Positions 23,749-28,563 of a stretch of DNA of 36,574 nt are shown piece after piece. Below the pieces are notes generated by a model that saw only the letters and a program-made list of their open reading frames with translations, was not told the origin of the DNA and made no database searches. Numbering within the stretch: position 1 is the first letter of the stretch; the number at the start of each line of letters is the position of its first letter. The DNA is from a virus. A program made the position numbers and the translations under genes. The stretch is taken from IMG/VR virus record IMGVR_UViG_3300032291_001069, positions 1-36,574 of that record; one strand, 5' to 3'.

Positions 23749-24003
23749 GTAGGGATGATGATTAGTCAATGTCCTACTTTCAGCCTTGGGGCTGTCCTGT
23801 ATGGGGCATACACCCGTATACAGTTCTGCTGCTTTATTTATCGACCCAACTATTCCGTAGTTGCCACGGTTGACTATCAGCCTACATGGTCGTTTATCAC
23901 TTGGGGCAGAACCCTCGTGCACCCGTCCCCCTTGGGTCAAGGTGAACCGCTTTCCTCCCTCGCCACCACAGTCATGGGTGCTTACTATCGTGAGGGGTAC
24001 GGT
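23749..24003 (-). ncRNA. Candidate large structured RNA or leader, about 250 nt
   Basis: No convincing coding frame, but a dense series of nested stems (plus coordinates): 24000-24003/23946-23949; 23992-23996/23957-23961; 23977-23980/23964-23967; hairpin 23930-23942; 23906-23912/23823-23829 (seven perfect pairs) enclosing 23888-23892/23842-23846, which closes a three-way junction of hairpins 23868-23882 and 23847-23863 (six perfect pairs, CGGAA loop in minus sense); then hairpins 23797-23823, 23781-23794 (CAGCC-CCAA-GGCTG) and 23749-23753/23773-23777. The strand is inferred from flanking genes. It could be a separate RNA or the long 5' leader of the 23714 gene. Not recognised as a known family. 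Confidence 0.5.
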
Positions 24004-24017
24004 TGACGTAGAACAAT

Positions 24018-24121
24018 AAAAAAAGCCACTTACAACTGCATTCGGGTAGCACCCTCTGAGAATCCCCAGAGGCCAGAACGCATGTGTAAGCGGCTTCATT
24101 TGGTTGTGTGCTACGACAACG
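24018..24121 (-). ncRNA. Candidate small structured RNA with its own promoter and U-run
   Basis: In minus sense the outer stem AAGCCGCTTACA/TGTAAGTGGCTT (24085-24096 with 24023-24034, 12 pairs, one G-U) encloses GCGTTC/GAATGC (24076-24081 with 24038-24043) and CCTCTG/CAGAGG (24067-24072 with 24053-24058, eight-base loop). Seven U follow the outer stem (24018-24024), making it terminator-competent. A consensus sigma70 promoter lies just upstream, giving a predicted transcript of about 104 nt. No open frame of note. Family not recognised. Confidence 0.65.
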
Positions 24122-24127
24122 GCTTGC

Positions 24128-24156
24128 ATATTATGGGGCTTTCTAGGGCTTGTCAA
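24128..24156 (-). promoter_or_regulatory. Consensus sigma70 promoter
   Basis: TTGACA (24151-24156), 17-base spacer, TAATAT (24128-24133), all on the minus strand. The -35 box is perfect and the -10 has four of six consensus positions with the key TA start. Expected start near 24121, directly ahead of the structured RNA. Confidence 0.7.
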
Positions 24157-24179
24157 TAGGGGGGCTGTTAACCCCCCTA
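24157..24179 (-). terminator. G/C-rich hairpin after the 24183 gene
   Basis: TAGGGGGG and CCCCCCTA form an eight-pair stem with loop TTAACAG a few bases after the stop codon of the upstream minus-strand gene. There is no U-run, and the next promoter begins immediately, so it may act as a terminator or insulator. Confidence 0.45.
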
Positions 24180-24182
24180 CTG

Positions 24183-24389
24183 TCAGGCTATTTGAGCTAA
24201 TTGTTTTTGAGTTGGGGCTTCTAGGCAACTCTTGTCAATCCATTGAACTCTTTGGTTAGGGTATTTTTTCTCAATACCTGAGTCAATCAAACCAACATTG
24301 AACTTGCCAGCTAACTCAACAACCCTGTAAAGGGTAGCATCAGGCAAATCATTAACAACAACAAGTTGACCAACATATACTTGTTTCAT
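24183..24389 (-). CDS. Small hypothetical protein, SH3/KOW-like look (68 aa)
   Basis: Begins MKQVYVGQLVVVNDLPDATL and continues YRVVELAGKFNVGLI, a beta pattern as in small SH3-like barrels (VGQ-VVVND...YRVVE-x-G). The end is helical (APTQKQLAQIA). Many phages encode such a protein in the early region. It has its own leader with hairpins and an AGU start-site hairpin. Function unknown. Confidence 0.6.
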   Translation of the reverse strand: MKQVYVGQLVVVNDLPDATLYRVVELAGKFNVGLIDSGIEKKYPNQRVQWIDKSCLEAPTQKQLAQIA

Positions 24390-24400
24390 AGGAACTTCCT
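24390..24400 (-). promoter_or_regulatory. Start-site hairpin AGGA-AGT-TCCT
   Basis: Perfect four-pair stem with AGU triloop immediately before ATG 24389. The AAAGG ribosome site forms the 5' arm. Confidence 0.55.
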
Positions 24401-24419
24401 TTCATGTTTAAAGAACAAT

Positions 24420-24451
24420 GGTGTAGAACTATCTCTACACCTAATATTATA
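24420..24451 (-). promoter_or_regulatory. Extended -10 promoter and 5' hairpin of the 24183 gene
   Basis: TGTGTATAAT gives a perfect TATAAT (24446-24451) with an upstream TG-type extension; no good -35 is seen. Directly downstream GGTGTAGA/TCTACACC (24434-24441 with 24420-24427) forms a perfect eight-pair stem with loop GATAGT, at or near the transcript 5' end. Further upstream (24486-24528) CTAACTAT/ATAGTTAG enclose a second short palindrome, a possible operator. The 152-base gap 24390-24541 holds no gene. Confidence 0.5.
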
Positions 24452-24541
24452 CACATATAACCATCATAGTATATAGGTGTTTACCCTAACTATATACTGT
24501 TCATTCATACAGTTTTAATAATAGTTAGTGCTTACTTACTT

Positions 24542-24721
24542 TTAATTTCCCGTAGTGATAAGGGCTGTCAAATACCCTGCCACAAAGCAGCCAAGGTATA
24601 TCACTACCCTGTCAGCTATTGGGGGCTCTTCCTGCCACTGGGGGCTAGATGGGAAAGCCTCCCGTAGGGTGCGTGGATACATGCGTGTAGTGTCATTGTG
24701 GGGGGTTGGGGCTTTTATCAT
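24542..24721 (-). CDS. Small one-TM protein (59 aa)
   Basis: ATG 24721 overlaps the preceding stop (ATGA) and has AAAGGAT upstream. The N-terminal half is hydrophilic (PHNDTTRMYPRTLREAFP), a pattern (NDT-TR-YPRTL-EAF) I recall from small membrane proteins of related phages. The C-terminal half is one hydrophobic segment (VVIYLGCFVAGYLTALITT). Function unknown. An inverted repeat within it (24552-24607) is explained by coding sequence and is not called an RNA. Confidence 0.65.
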   Translation of the reverse strand: MIKAPTPHNDTTRMYPRTLREAFPSSPQWQEEPPIADRVVIYLGCFVAGYLTALITTGN

Positions 24722-24951
24722 GGGGCTAATCCTTTAAAAAAATGGGTTGAAAATACAATAGCACCCTTATATTCTTCGGGAATAAGGTAGCTGTCGTATC
24801 CCTGACAAAGCATGTATTCATCTACATCATCAGGGTTCATAATGGATTTCTCGTCTATGCTGTGGACAATGACCATCTGCTCAGAATCATCATCTGATAC
24901 ACAGAATTCACCATGAGTCATGTCTCCGAACCATATTTCTGTATGTTTCAT
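24718..24951 (-). CDS. Small acidic hypothetical protein (77 aa)
   Basis: Strongly acidic (HGEFCVSDDDSEQMVIVH, NPDDVDEYMLCQGYDSYLIP) with no membrane segment. The last residues (KGLAP) are encoded by the junction sequence AAAGGATTAGCCCC that also serves as ribosome site for the next gene. DNA-mimic or inhibitor roles are possible for such acidic early proteins, but nothing shows this. Confidence 0.6.
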   Translation of the reverse strand: MKHTEIWFGDMTHGEFCVSDDDSEQMVIVHSIDEKSIMNPDDVDEYMLCQGYDSYLIPEEYKGAIVFSTHFFKGLAP

Positions 24952-24956
24952 GGGGG

Positions 24957-25172
24957 CTATCCTTTCAATTTTTGGGCATATTCAAAACCAGCGGAAAACG
25001 TGGAATAGGTGTCCATCAGGTGGGAATAGTATTCTGAATGACTCTTATAAAAGTCATCTTGCTGCTTGTCTGTTTTCGCATTGACAAAAGCCAAGGCTAC
25101 ATAATCGGGGCATTCATTGACATGCTTGTATGCCAATAAAAAGGCTTTGTCGAATTCGGTTAATTCATTCAT
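24957..25172 (-). CDS. Small hypothetical protein (71 aa)
   Basis: Helical, aromatic and slightly acidic (EFDKAFLLAYKHVNECPDYV, SEYYSHLMDTYSTFSAGFEY). No motif recognised. The start overlaps the upstream stop (ATGA), and its ribosome site GAGGTAGCCCC belongs to a repeated junction type. Confidence 0.55.
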   Translation of the reverse strand: MNELTEFDKAFLLAYKHVNECPDYVALAFVNAKTDKQQDDFYKSHSEYYSHLMDTYSTFSAGFEYAQKLKG

Positions 25173-25348
25173 GGGGCTACCTCTTCAACGTCATCTATTG
25201 ACCAGTCTGAGAGGTCATCACCTTTAGCCCTCTCAAAATCTCCACCATCCATATCACGGGCTATATCGTAGGCTTGGTCTTCATCTTCGGCCTTAACAAG
25301 GGCATAAACAAAGGTGCGATAAGAGGCTAATACTTTGTATGTTTTCAT
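25169..25348 (-). CDS. Small acidic hypothetical protein (59 aa)
   Basis: MKTYKVLASYRTFVYALVKA followed by EDEDQAYDIARDMDGGDF and LSDWSIDDVEEVAP. The alternating strand, then an A-x-D-x-x-x-A-x-x-I-A helix and an acidic end, is a pattern common in small phage proteins of about 60 aa. Leader AAAGGATAAGCCCC. The end overlaps the next start by four bases. Function unknown. Confidence 0.65.
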   Translation of the reverse strand: MKTYKVLASYRTFVYALVKAEDEDQAYDIARDMDGGDFERAKGDDLSDWSIDDVEEVAP

Positions 25349-25353
25349 GGGGC

Positions 25354-25671
25354 TTATCCTTTATCAATAAGGGTTAAAAGGGCTTTTATACGGGCTTCTA
25401 AGGCTTTAACGACATGGGGCTTATAACAGGGGTCATCTGCGGCATCTTCCACGTATGGTAGGCACGTGTAGAGCAAATCAAGCATGTCGGGGGCTGCTGC
25501 CATCATTCGGACATTTGCTACCGATTCGCTGCCAAAATTACGGTTTACAAGGGCAACGGTGAAAATGGGGCTTATATCGTCATCCCGTTCATCTTCGCCC
25601 GTGATACGGTAAAAGCTATCATCTTCAAAATCAAAATCTACATTCCAAGGGTTCATTGTGGTGTGTGACAT
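25354..25671 (-). CDS. Conserved phage hypothetical with AAAPDML motif (105 aa)
   Basis: The N-terminus is acidic (NVDFDFEDDSFYRITGEDE). NVRMMAAAPDMLDLLYTCLP is the ANAxLxxAAPxLLxAL-type motif found in many early phage proteins, usually near the C-terminus, followed here by a helix (VVKALEARIKALLTLIDKG). Function unknown. It has an AGU start-site hairpin and a terminator upstream, so it probably heads its own transcript segment. Confidence 0.7.
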   Translation of the reverse strand: MSHTTMNPWNVDFDFEDDSFYRITGEDERDDDISPIFTVALVNRNFGSESVANVRMMAAAPDMLDLLYTCLPYVEDAADDPCYKPHVVKALEARIKALLTLIDKG

Positions 25672-25682
25672 GGATACTATCC
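25672..25682 (-). promoter_or_regulatory. Start-site hairpin GGAT-AGT-ATCC
   Basis: Perfect four-pair stem with AGU triloop directly before ATG 25671. The ribosome-site GG opens the 5' arm. Confidence 0.6.
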
Positions 25683-25692
25683 TTCAAAGGTT

Positions 25693-25715
25693 AAAAAAAG
25701 GGGCATACAAGCCCC
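25693..25715 (-). terminator. Intrinsic terminator after the 25725 gene
   Basis: Minus strand GGGGC-TTGTAT-GCCCC followed by seven T (25693-25699). It sits just after the stop of the 25725-26012 gene and before the ribosome site of the next. The overlapping CCCC-TTGTA-GGGG (25712-25724) could compete with it. Confidence 0.75.
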
Positions 25716-25724
25716 TACAAGGGG

Positions 25725-26012
25725 TTATCTAAGTTCTTTTGCGGGTATGTAGCCATGCTCTGCCATAAATTCTTTTACGGTCAAATGCTTGGCCTTATAC
25801 GTGTCGCCATGCTTGGTGAAACATGCATAAACTGCCTCGCCATTCTCGTTATGGTCGTTGGCCTCGCCTACTAGGAAATTTTGCCCTAGCATTTTTATGG
25901 GCGGTAATACTTCTAACATCTGCCAATACATGGCTTCGGTAGTAGGTATCCATGCGTCAGGGTTTGCGTCCATTGCATCCCATAATTCTTTCCATTCAAG
26001 GGGCTTATTCAT
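25725..26012 (-). CDS. Hypothetical protein, DUF1419-like pattern (95 aa)
   Basis: The layout WKELWDAMDANPDAWIPTTE, then MYWQMLEVLPPIKMLGQNFL and VGEANDHNENGEAVYACFTK recalls proteins annotated DUF1419 (a DAW...LPP...FxxGEAxxH pattern); this is a weak match from memory. Cytoplasmic, no membrane segment. Four-base overlap with the upstream gene. Confidence 0.6.
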   Translation of the reverse strand: MNKPLEWKELWDAMDANPDAWIPTTEAMYWQMLEVLPPIKMLGQNFLVGEANDHNENGEAVYACFTKHGDTYKAKHLTVKEFMAEHGYIPAKELR

Positions 26013-26317
26013 GCTGACACCTCTGTATTGAATGAGTTTTTAGTGTTTACTCCAAATTCGTCATAGGTTTCATCATCGTTAATTTCGGGCTGAATCAGTG
26101 CGTTTAAACGCTCGCAAAGGTTATCCAAACAGCCTGTGTATTCTTGGAACACAATGCCACCGCCATACTGTTTATTGTGGAATTTCTTGCCGCCTAGTTT
26201 TTTGCATATAAAAAGGGCTTCATCATAATTTCTTGAAATATGAATGAAGTGCAAGACATGGCGAGGGTTGCCATTAACGTCATGCTTGATTTTGGTGAAG
26301 TCAGAGGGTTGAATCAT
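26009..26317 (-). CDS. Conserved early phage protein (102 aa)
   Basis: FTKIKHDVNGNPRHVLHFIH followed by YDEALFICKKLGGKKFHNKQ and YGGGIVFQEYTG, a pattern (DxxGNPRYVxHFL...A..A...GG..YRGK.FGGG.VFQSY) I recall from early-region hypotheticals of many phages. The role is unknown. ATG 26317 carries the AGU hairpin leader. Confidence 0.7.
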   Translation of the reverse strand: MIQPSDFTKIKHDVNGNPRHVLHFIHISRNYDEALFICKKLGGKKFHNKQYGGGIVFQEYTGCLDNLCERLNALIQPEINDDETYDEFGVNTKNSFNTEVSA

Positions 26318-26328
26318 GGTTACTAACC
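26318..26328 (-). promoter_or_regulatory. Start-site hairpin GGTT-AGT-AACC
   Basis: Perfect four-pair stem with AGU triloop directly before ATG 26317. The preceding bases AATCAACTTGAAA nearly match those ahead of the same hairpin at 27480-27490. Confidence 0.6.
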
Positions 26329-26343
26329 TTTCAAGTTGATTAT

Positions 26344-26396
26344 GTGATTATCGAATGATAATCCCTAAACCTACTGAATAGGCTTAGGGGTATCAC
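26344..26396 (-). repeat. Tandem intergenic hairpins
   Basis: GATTATC/GATAATC (26346-26352 with 26357-26363, four-base loop) adjoins CCCTAA-CCTA/TAGG-TTAGGG (26363-26373 with 26379-26389, one internal mismatch, five-base loop). GTGAT/ATCAC (26344-26348 with 26392-26396) could close both as an alternative. They fill the gap between the clamp-like gene and the next leader. No U-run. Confidence 0.55.
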
Positions 26397-27029
26397 TTAG
26401 GCCGCTACTGATTCAGTTGCTGCAACCTTAGGCCGTGAGCACCATGTAGGCACGTTGACGCTATTGTGCTCTCGCATAGGCATGATAATCCCTACAAATA
26501 ACGGTTCACTGTCAATATTGACAATGCCGCTATCGTTACCCCGTTGCTTAATTTGAACGGTAACACCTTTGCAGCTTGAACCTAAGTCCTTTGCACAATC
26601 GTAGAATGCTTGTATGTATTCAGGGTTATACGTGCTAGGTTCAATACCGCTATCACTTGTAACCGTAGGCACTACCCTATCACAATCGGGGAACATGCCC
26701 TCTACCCTTTGGAATATCATTGTTTCACCTTGAGGGTTGATAACGGTAACTTTTACCCCGTCAACGGTAAAGCATAGTGACTCATTACCCTTTTTGCCCG
26801 TTGCTGCCAGGCTTTTCACCGATTCAAACGGTAAAATGACACTGCCAGGGGTTGCTATCGGTGTTTCATCAATAAGCAAACGGCCTAGCATATGGCCATT
26901 AGTTGCTTCGATATACGTGCCCCTATTGTTTTGAACGACATGTAAACCGTTCAAGTAATAGCGAATGTCCTTTGTTGCTGCAAAACGGCCTAAACCTTTT
27001 AGTTGCTTACGTAAAATTGAAAATTGCAT
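26397..27029 (-). CDS. Sliding-clamp-like (DnaN-like) protein (210 aa)
   Basis: The N-terminal part has RYYLNGLHVVQN and IEATNGHMLGRLLID, the beta-clamp pattern R-x-x-L-x-G...ATDGHRLA. VILPFESVKSL and VEGMFPDCDRVVPT match the clamp PxKxxxxL and (D/G)x(F/Y)PD regions. The near-C-terminal VGIIMPMRE matches the YVVMPMRL end of DnaN. At 210 aa it is shorter than DnaN (about 366), so it has about two clamp domains and may trimerise like PCNA-type clamps or compete with the host clamp. No polymerase gene is present in the genome. It has its own AGU leader. Confidence 0.75.
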   Translation of the reverse strand: MQFSILRKQLKGLGRFAATKDIRYYLNGLHVVQNNRGTYIEATNGHMLGRLLIDETPIATPGSVILPFESVKSLAATGKKGNESLCFTVDGVKVTVINPQGETMIFQRVEGMFPDCDRVVPTVTSDSGIEPSTYNPEYIQAFYDCAKDLGSSCKGVTVQIKQRGNDSGIVNIDSEPLFVGIIMPMREHNSVNVPTWCSRPKVAATESVAA

Positions 27030-27040
27030 GGTAACTTACC
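27030..27040 (-). promoter_or_regulatory. Start-site hairpin GGTA-AGT-TACC
   Basis: Perfect four-pair stem with AGU triloop directly before ATG 27029. GAGG of the ribosome site runs into the 5' arm. Confidence 0.6.
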
Positions 27041-27052
27041 TCATTTTAAATA

Positions 27053-27095
27053 GTGCAACATTGCACCTTGTAGGCCACGGGTTAGCATGGCCTAC
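27053..27095 (-). repeat. Tandem intergenic hairpins before the clamp-like gene
   Basis: GTAGGCCA/TGGCCTAC (27070-27077 with 27088-27095, perfect eight pairs, ten-base loop) followed toward the gene by GTGCAA/TTGCAC (27053-27058 with 27061-27066). The second contains the TGCAC motif of the origin region. No U-run. Confidence 0.55.
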
Positions 27096-27106
27096 GGGTT
27101 GAAATG

Positions 27107-27292
27107 TTAGAAGTATCCTAAGGGTTGATTGTCTTCATCATAAACCCGTATGACTACAAACCCCTTTTCGTTGCCCACGTTTTCAACTTTATACGTCCAT
27201 TCGTCATCAGTGACGTTATTTTGAGAGCATATAAAAGCAGCTTGTTTAGGTGTGAAATAGCTTGATGGTGTATCCATATTAAGTGTTAGCAT
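27107..27292 (-). CDS. Small hypothetical protein (61 aa)
   Basis: MLTLNMDTPSSYFTPKQAAF and DDEWTYKVENVGNEKGFVVI, a helix-then-strands layout with an acidic end (VYDEDNQPLGYF). ATG 27292 is chosen because AAAGGG lies seven bases upstream and the preceding gene stops at 27303; a start at 27334 would lie inside that gene without a ribosome site. Function unknown. Confidence 0.65.
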   Translation of the reverse strand: MLTLNMDTPSSYFTPKQAAFICSQNNVTDDEWTYKVENVGNEKGFVVIRVYDEDNQPLGYF

Positions 27293-27302
27293 GGTTTTCC
27301 CT

Positions 27303-27479
27303 TTAATCGGTGTAAGGTAAGTTGTTTGCTTCATACAAGCTATAAAACCCCGTAAACACGCTAAAAAGGAATACTGCTAATAGCTCTAATTCTGTTATGG
27401 CTGCTATGCCAAAACAATACATGCTAAAAATTATCAATAGGAACGAACCTATTGCATTACATACTAAAATCGTTTTCAT
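27303..27479 (-). CDS. Small two-TM protein (58 aa)
   Basis: ATG 27479 follows the AGU hairpin leader. The product has two hydrophobic segments (ILVCNAIGSFLLIIFSMYCF and LLAVFLFSVFTGFYSLY) with a short acidic loop (ITELE) and a polar end (EANNLPYTD). It is probably an inner-membrane protein made early; superinfection exclusion is one possibility but not shown. Confidence 0.65.
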   Translation of the reverse strand: MKTILVCNAIGSFLLIIFSMYCFGIAAITELELLAVFLFSVFTGFYSLYEANNLPYTD

Positions 27480-27490
27480 GGTTACTAACC
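27480..27490 (-). promoter_or_regulatory. Start-site hairpin GGTT-AGT-AACC
   Basis: Perfect four-pair stem with AGU triloop directly before ATG 27479. Same stem as at 26318-26328, with a closely similar upstream leader (AATCAACTT). Confidence 0.6.
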
Positions 27491-27508
27491 CCTTAAAGTT
27501 GATTGATT

Positions 27509-27550
27509 GATATACAAAGTATATCGCATGGCCTAGACACGCTAGGCCAT
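27509..27550 (-). repeat. Tandem intergenic hairpins after the 27561 gene
   Basis: ATGGCCTAG/CTAGGCCAT (27528-27536 with 27542-27550, perfect nine pairs, five-base loop) and GATATAC/GTATATC (27509-27515 with 27519-27525, perfect seven pairs, three-base loop), two bases apart. No U-run. They separate the first leftward gene from the next leader. Confidence 0.6.
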
Positions 27551-27560
27551 ACGCTAGACT

Positions 27561-27932
27561 TTAATCCATTCTAGACTCAGCATAAGCCTTAATACCATGC
27601 TCATTCAATACGCTAGCAAAAGCATGTGCATATGCTTCCTTTTTTTGCAACGATTGATTGAAGTCACGTATTGACATGCTTACACCTCCATTAAATGACT
27701 TACGGCCTAAACCGTTAGCTACTAAGAACTTAGCGAACTTACTATTAGCGGGTTTGACGGTAACGCTAGCAAACCCGCAAACACCGTCATTAACGTAATA
27801 CTCTTTTACAACCCTTGATGCGTCATTAAGAGGGTTTTCACGTTGTTGAACTACCATAGGTGTAACGGTAGTCATTTGAACGGCTGCATTACCCTTGTAA
27901 TGTGCTTCATGATATATCGCTTCTAATTGCAT
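27561..27932 (-). CDS. First leftward early gene, hypothetical (123 aa)
   Basis: MQLEAIYHEAHYKGNAAVQM begins a mixed alpha/beta protein. VVKEYYVNDGVCGFASVTVK, PANSKFAKFLVANGLGRKSF and MSIRDFNQSLQKKEAYAHAF look well folded. No membrane segment. Similar proteins (VCGFAWVTVKPANSKFAKFL...YGGVSI) occur as early hypotheticals in many phages; function unknown. Its start codon lies inside a palindrome at 27929-27939. Confidence 0.7.
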   Translation of the reverse strand: MQLEAIYHEAHYKGNAAVQMTTVTPMVVQQRENPLNDASRVVKEYYVNDGVCGFASVTVKPANSKFAKFLVANGLGRKSFNGGVSMSIRDFNQSLQKKEAYAHAFASVLNEHGIKAYAESRMD

Positions 27933-27939
27933 ACTATGC
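27929..27939 (-). promoter_or_regulatory. Start-site hairpin GCAT-AGT-ATGC
   Basis: Perfect four-pair stem with AGU triloop. Here the start codon AUG (27930-27932) is in the 3' arm and the ribosome site GGGG precedes the stem. Confidence 0.5.
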
Positions 27940-27944
27940 CCCTT

Positions 27945-28200
27945 GTGTGTTGTTGATAACTCTACTTTGCACCGTGCTAGTAAATGTCAACGATAAATAT
28001 AATGCACGTATCATGCCAATATCTAAACCCTTGATTTTGCTACATTCTACAAAATAGCTATGCACCATAATTGCACAATCTACCTATACCATGCACCATA
28101 ACTAATCACATAATCACCATAACAGTGCACCCTGTGGATAGTGTGGATAACTCTAACTTATGCACAATACTGTTAATAACTTAGTTAAGACAACGGTAGT
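27945..28200. other. Putative replication origin with DnaA boxes and TGCAC repeats
   Basis: DnaA-type boxes: TGTGGATAA (28142-28150, perfect), TGTGGATAG (28133-28141), TTATGCACA (28158-28166, fits TTWTNCACA) and TGTTGATAA (27951-27959). TGCAC occurs at 27968, 28003, 28061, 28072, 28092, 28126 and 28161; ATGCACCATAA is repeated exactly at 28060 and 28091. The flanking sequence is A/T-rich (CTGTTAATAACTTAGTTAAG). It lies between divergent operons, as expected for an origin. A TTGACA at 27985-27990 (minus) may be a -35 of the leftward promoter, but no good -10 follows. Confidence 0.55.
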
Positions 28201-28524
28201 TAGCCTAGGGTTAGTCTATGTAGTATACTAATTCTATTCTAGGTGTGTTATGTAATAGGTAATCTATGCAATAGCTTGGTAGCTTATCGGGGTAACATGG
28301 GGTCTACCTCATCCCGTGCTTGTAAGTATAGACATTTCCCCTACACGCTACACGCTACCATTCTAGATTTTGGGTATGGGCTTAGACGCTACACCACACG
28401 CTAGATGCTAGACTTTTGGCACTCGCATTTGGGTTTGTGGGTCTGAAAAGACGTGCACCCCACTTCTCGCCCCCCATAAAAAAAATCTAGTTTTTGGTAT
28501 AGTTGCTTTGCAGTTGTCCTTAAT
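28201..28524. other. Non-coding hub sequence with short repeats
   Basis: No supported gene on either strand; only frames of about 30 codons. CACGCTA occurs at 28344, 28351 and 28397 with GACGCTA at 28385. CTAG, usually rare in bacterial DNA, appears several times, as in the adjacent sequence. TATACT at about 28224 could be a -10 for a rightward transcript, but no convincing -35 was found. Confidence 0.5.
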
Positions 28525-28563
28525 GGTTAGTCAAGACTCAAGCCCTTGACTAACCCTTTTTTT
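28525..28563 (+). terminator. Intrinsic terminator in front of the late operon
   Basis: GGTTAGTCAAG (28525-28535) and CTTGACTAACC (28545-28555) form a perfect 11-pair stem with nine-base loop, followed by seven T (28557-28563). It would stop rightward transcripts coming from the origin region before the late genes. Confidence 0.8.

Noticed and set aside
23947-23959. GAGGAAAG sequence resembling the RNase P RNA P4 signature (minus strand)
   Set aside because: The other conserved RNase P regions are missing and the length and order of stems do not fit.
23728-24228. Long minus-strand open frame (166 codons) across the RNA locus
   Set aside because: No ribosome site, composition unlike the neighbours, and it crosses a strong promoter, a U-run and many stems. 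The open frame looks accidental.
24552-24607. Nine-pair inverted repeat GTAGTGATA/TATCACTAC as a possible RNA
   Set aside because: It lies wholly inside a well-supported 59-aa gene with ribosome site and ATGA overlap. Structure may exist but coding explains the conservation.
28300-28405. Short plus-strand frame of about 34 codons in the hub
   Set aside because: No ribosome site, and it runs through short DNA repeats.
28340-28405. CACGCTA repeats as a CRISPR-like array
   Set aside because: Units are only seven bases and irregularly spaced, with no spacers or cas genes. No CRISPR or tRNA was found anywhere in the window.
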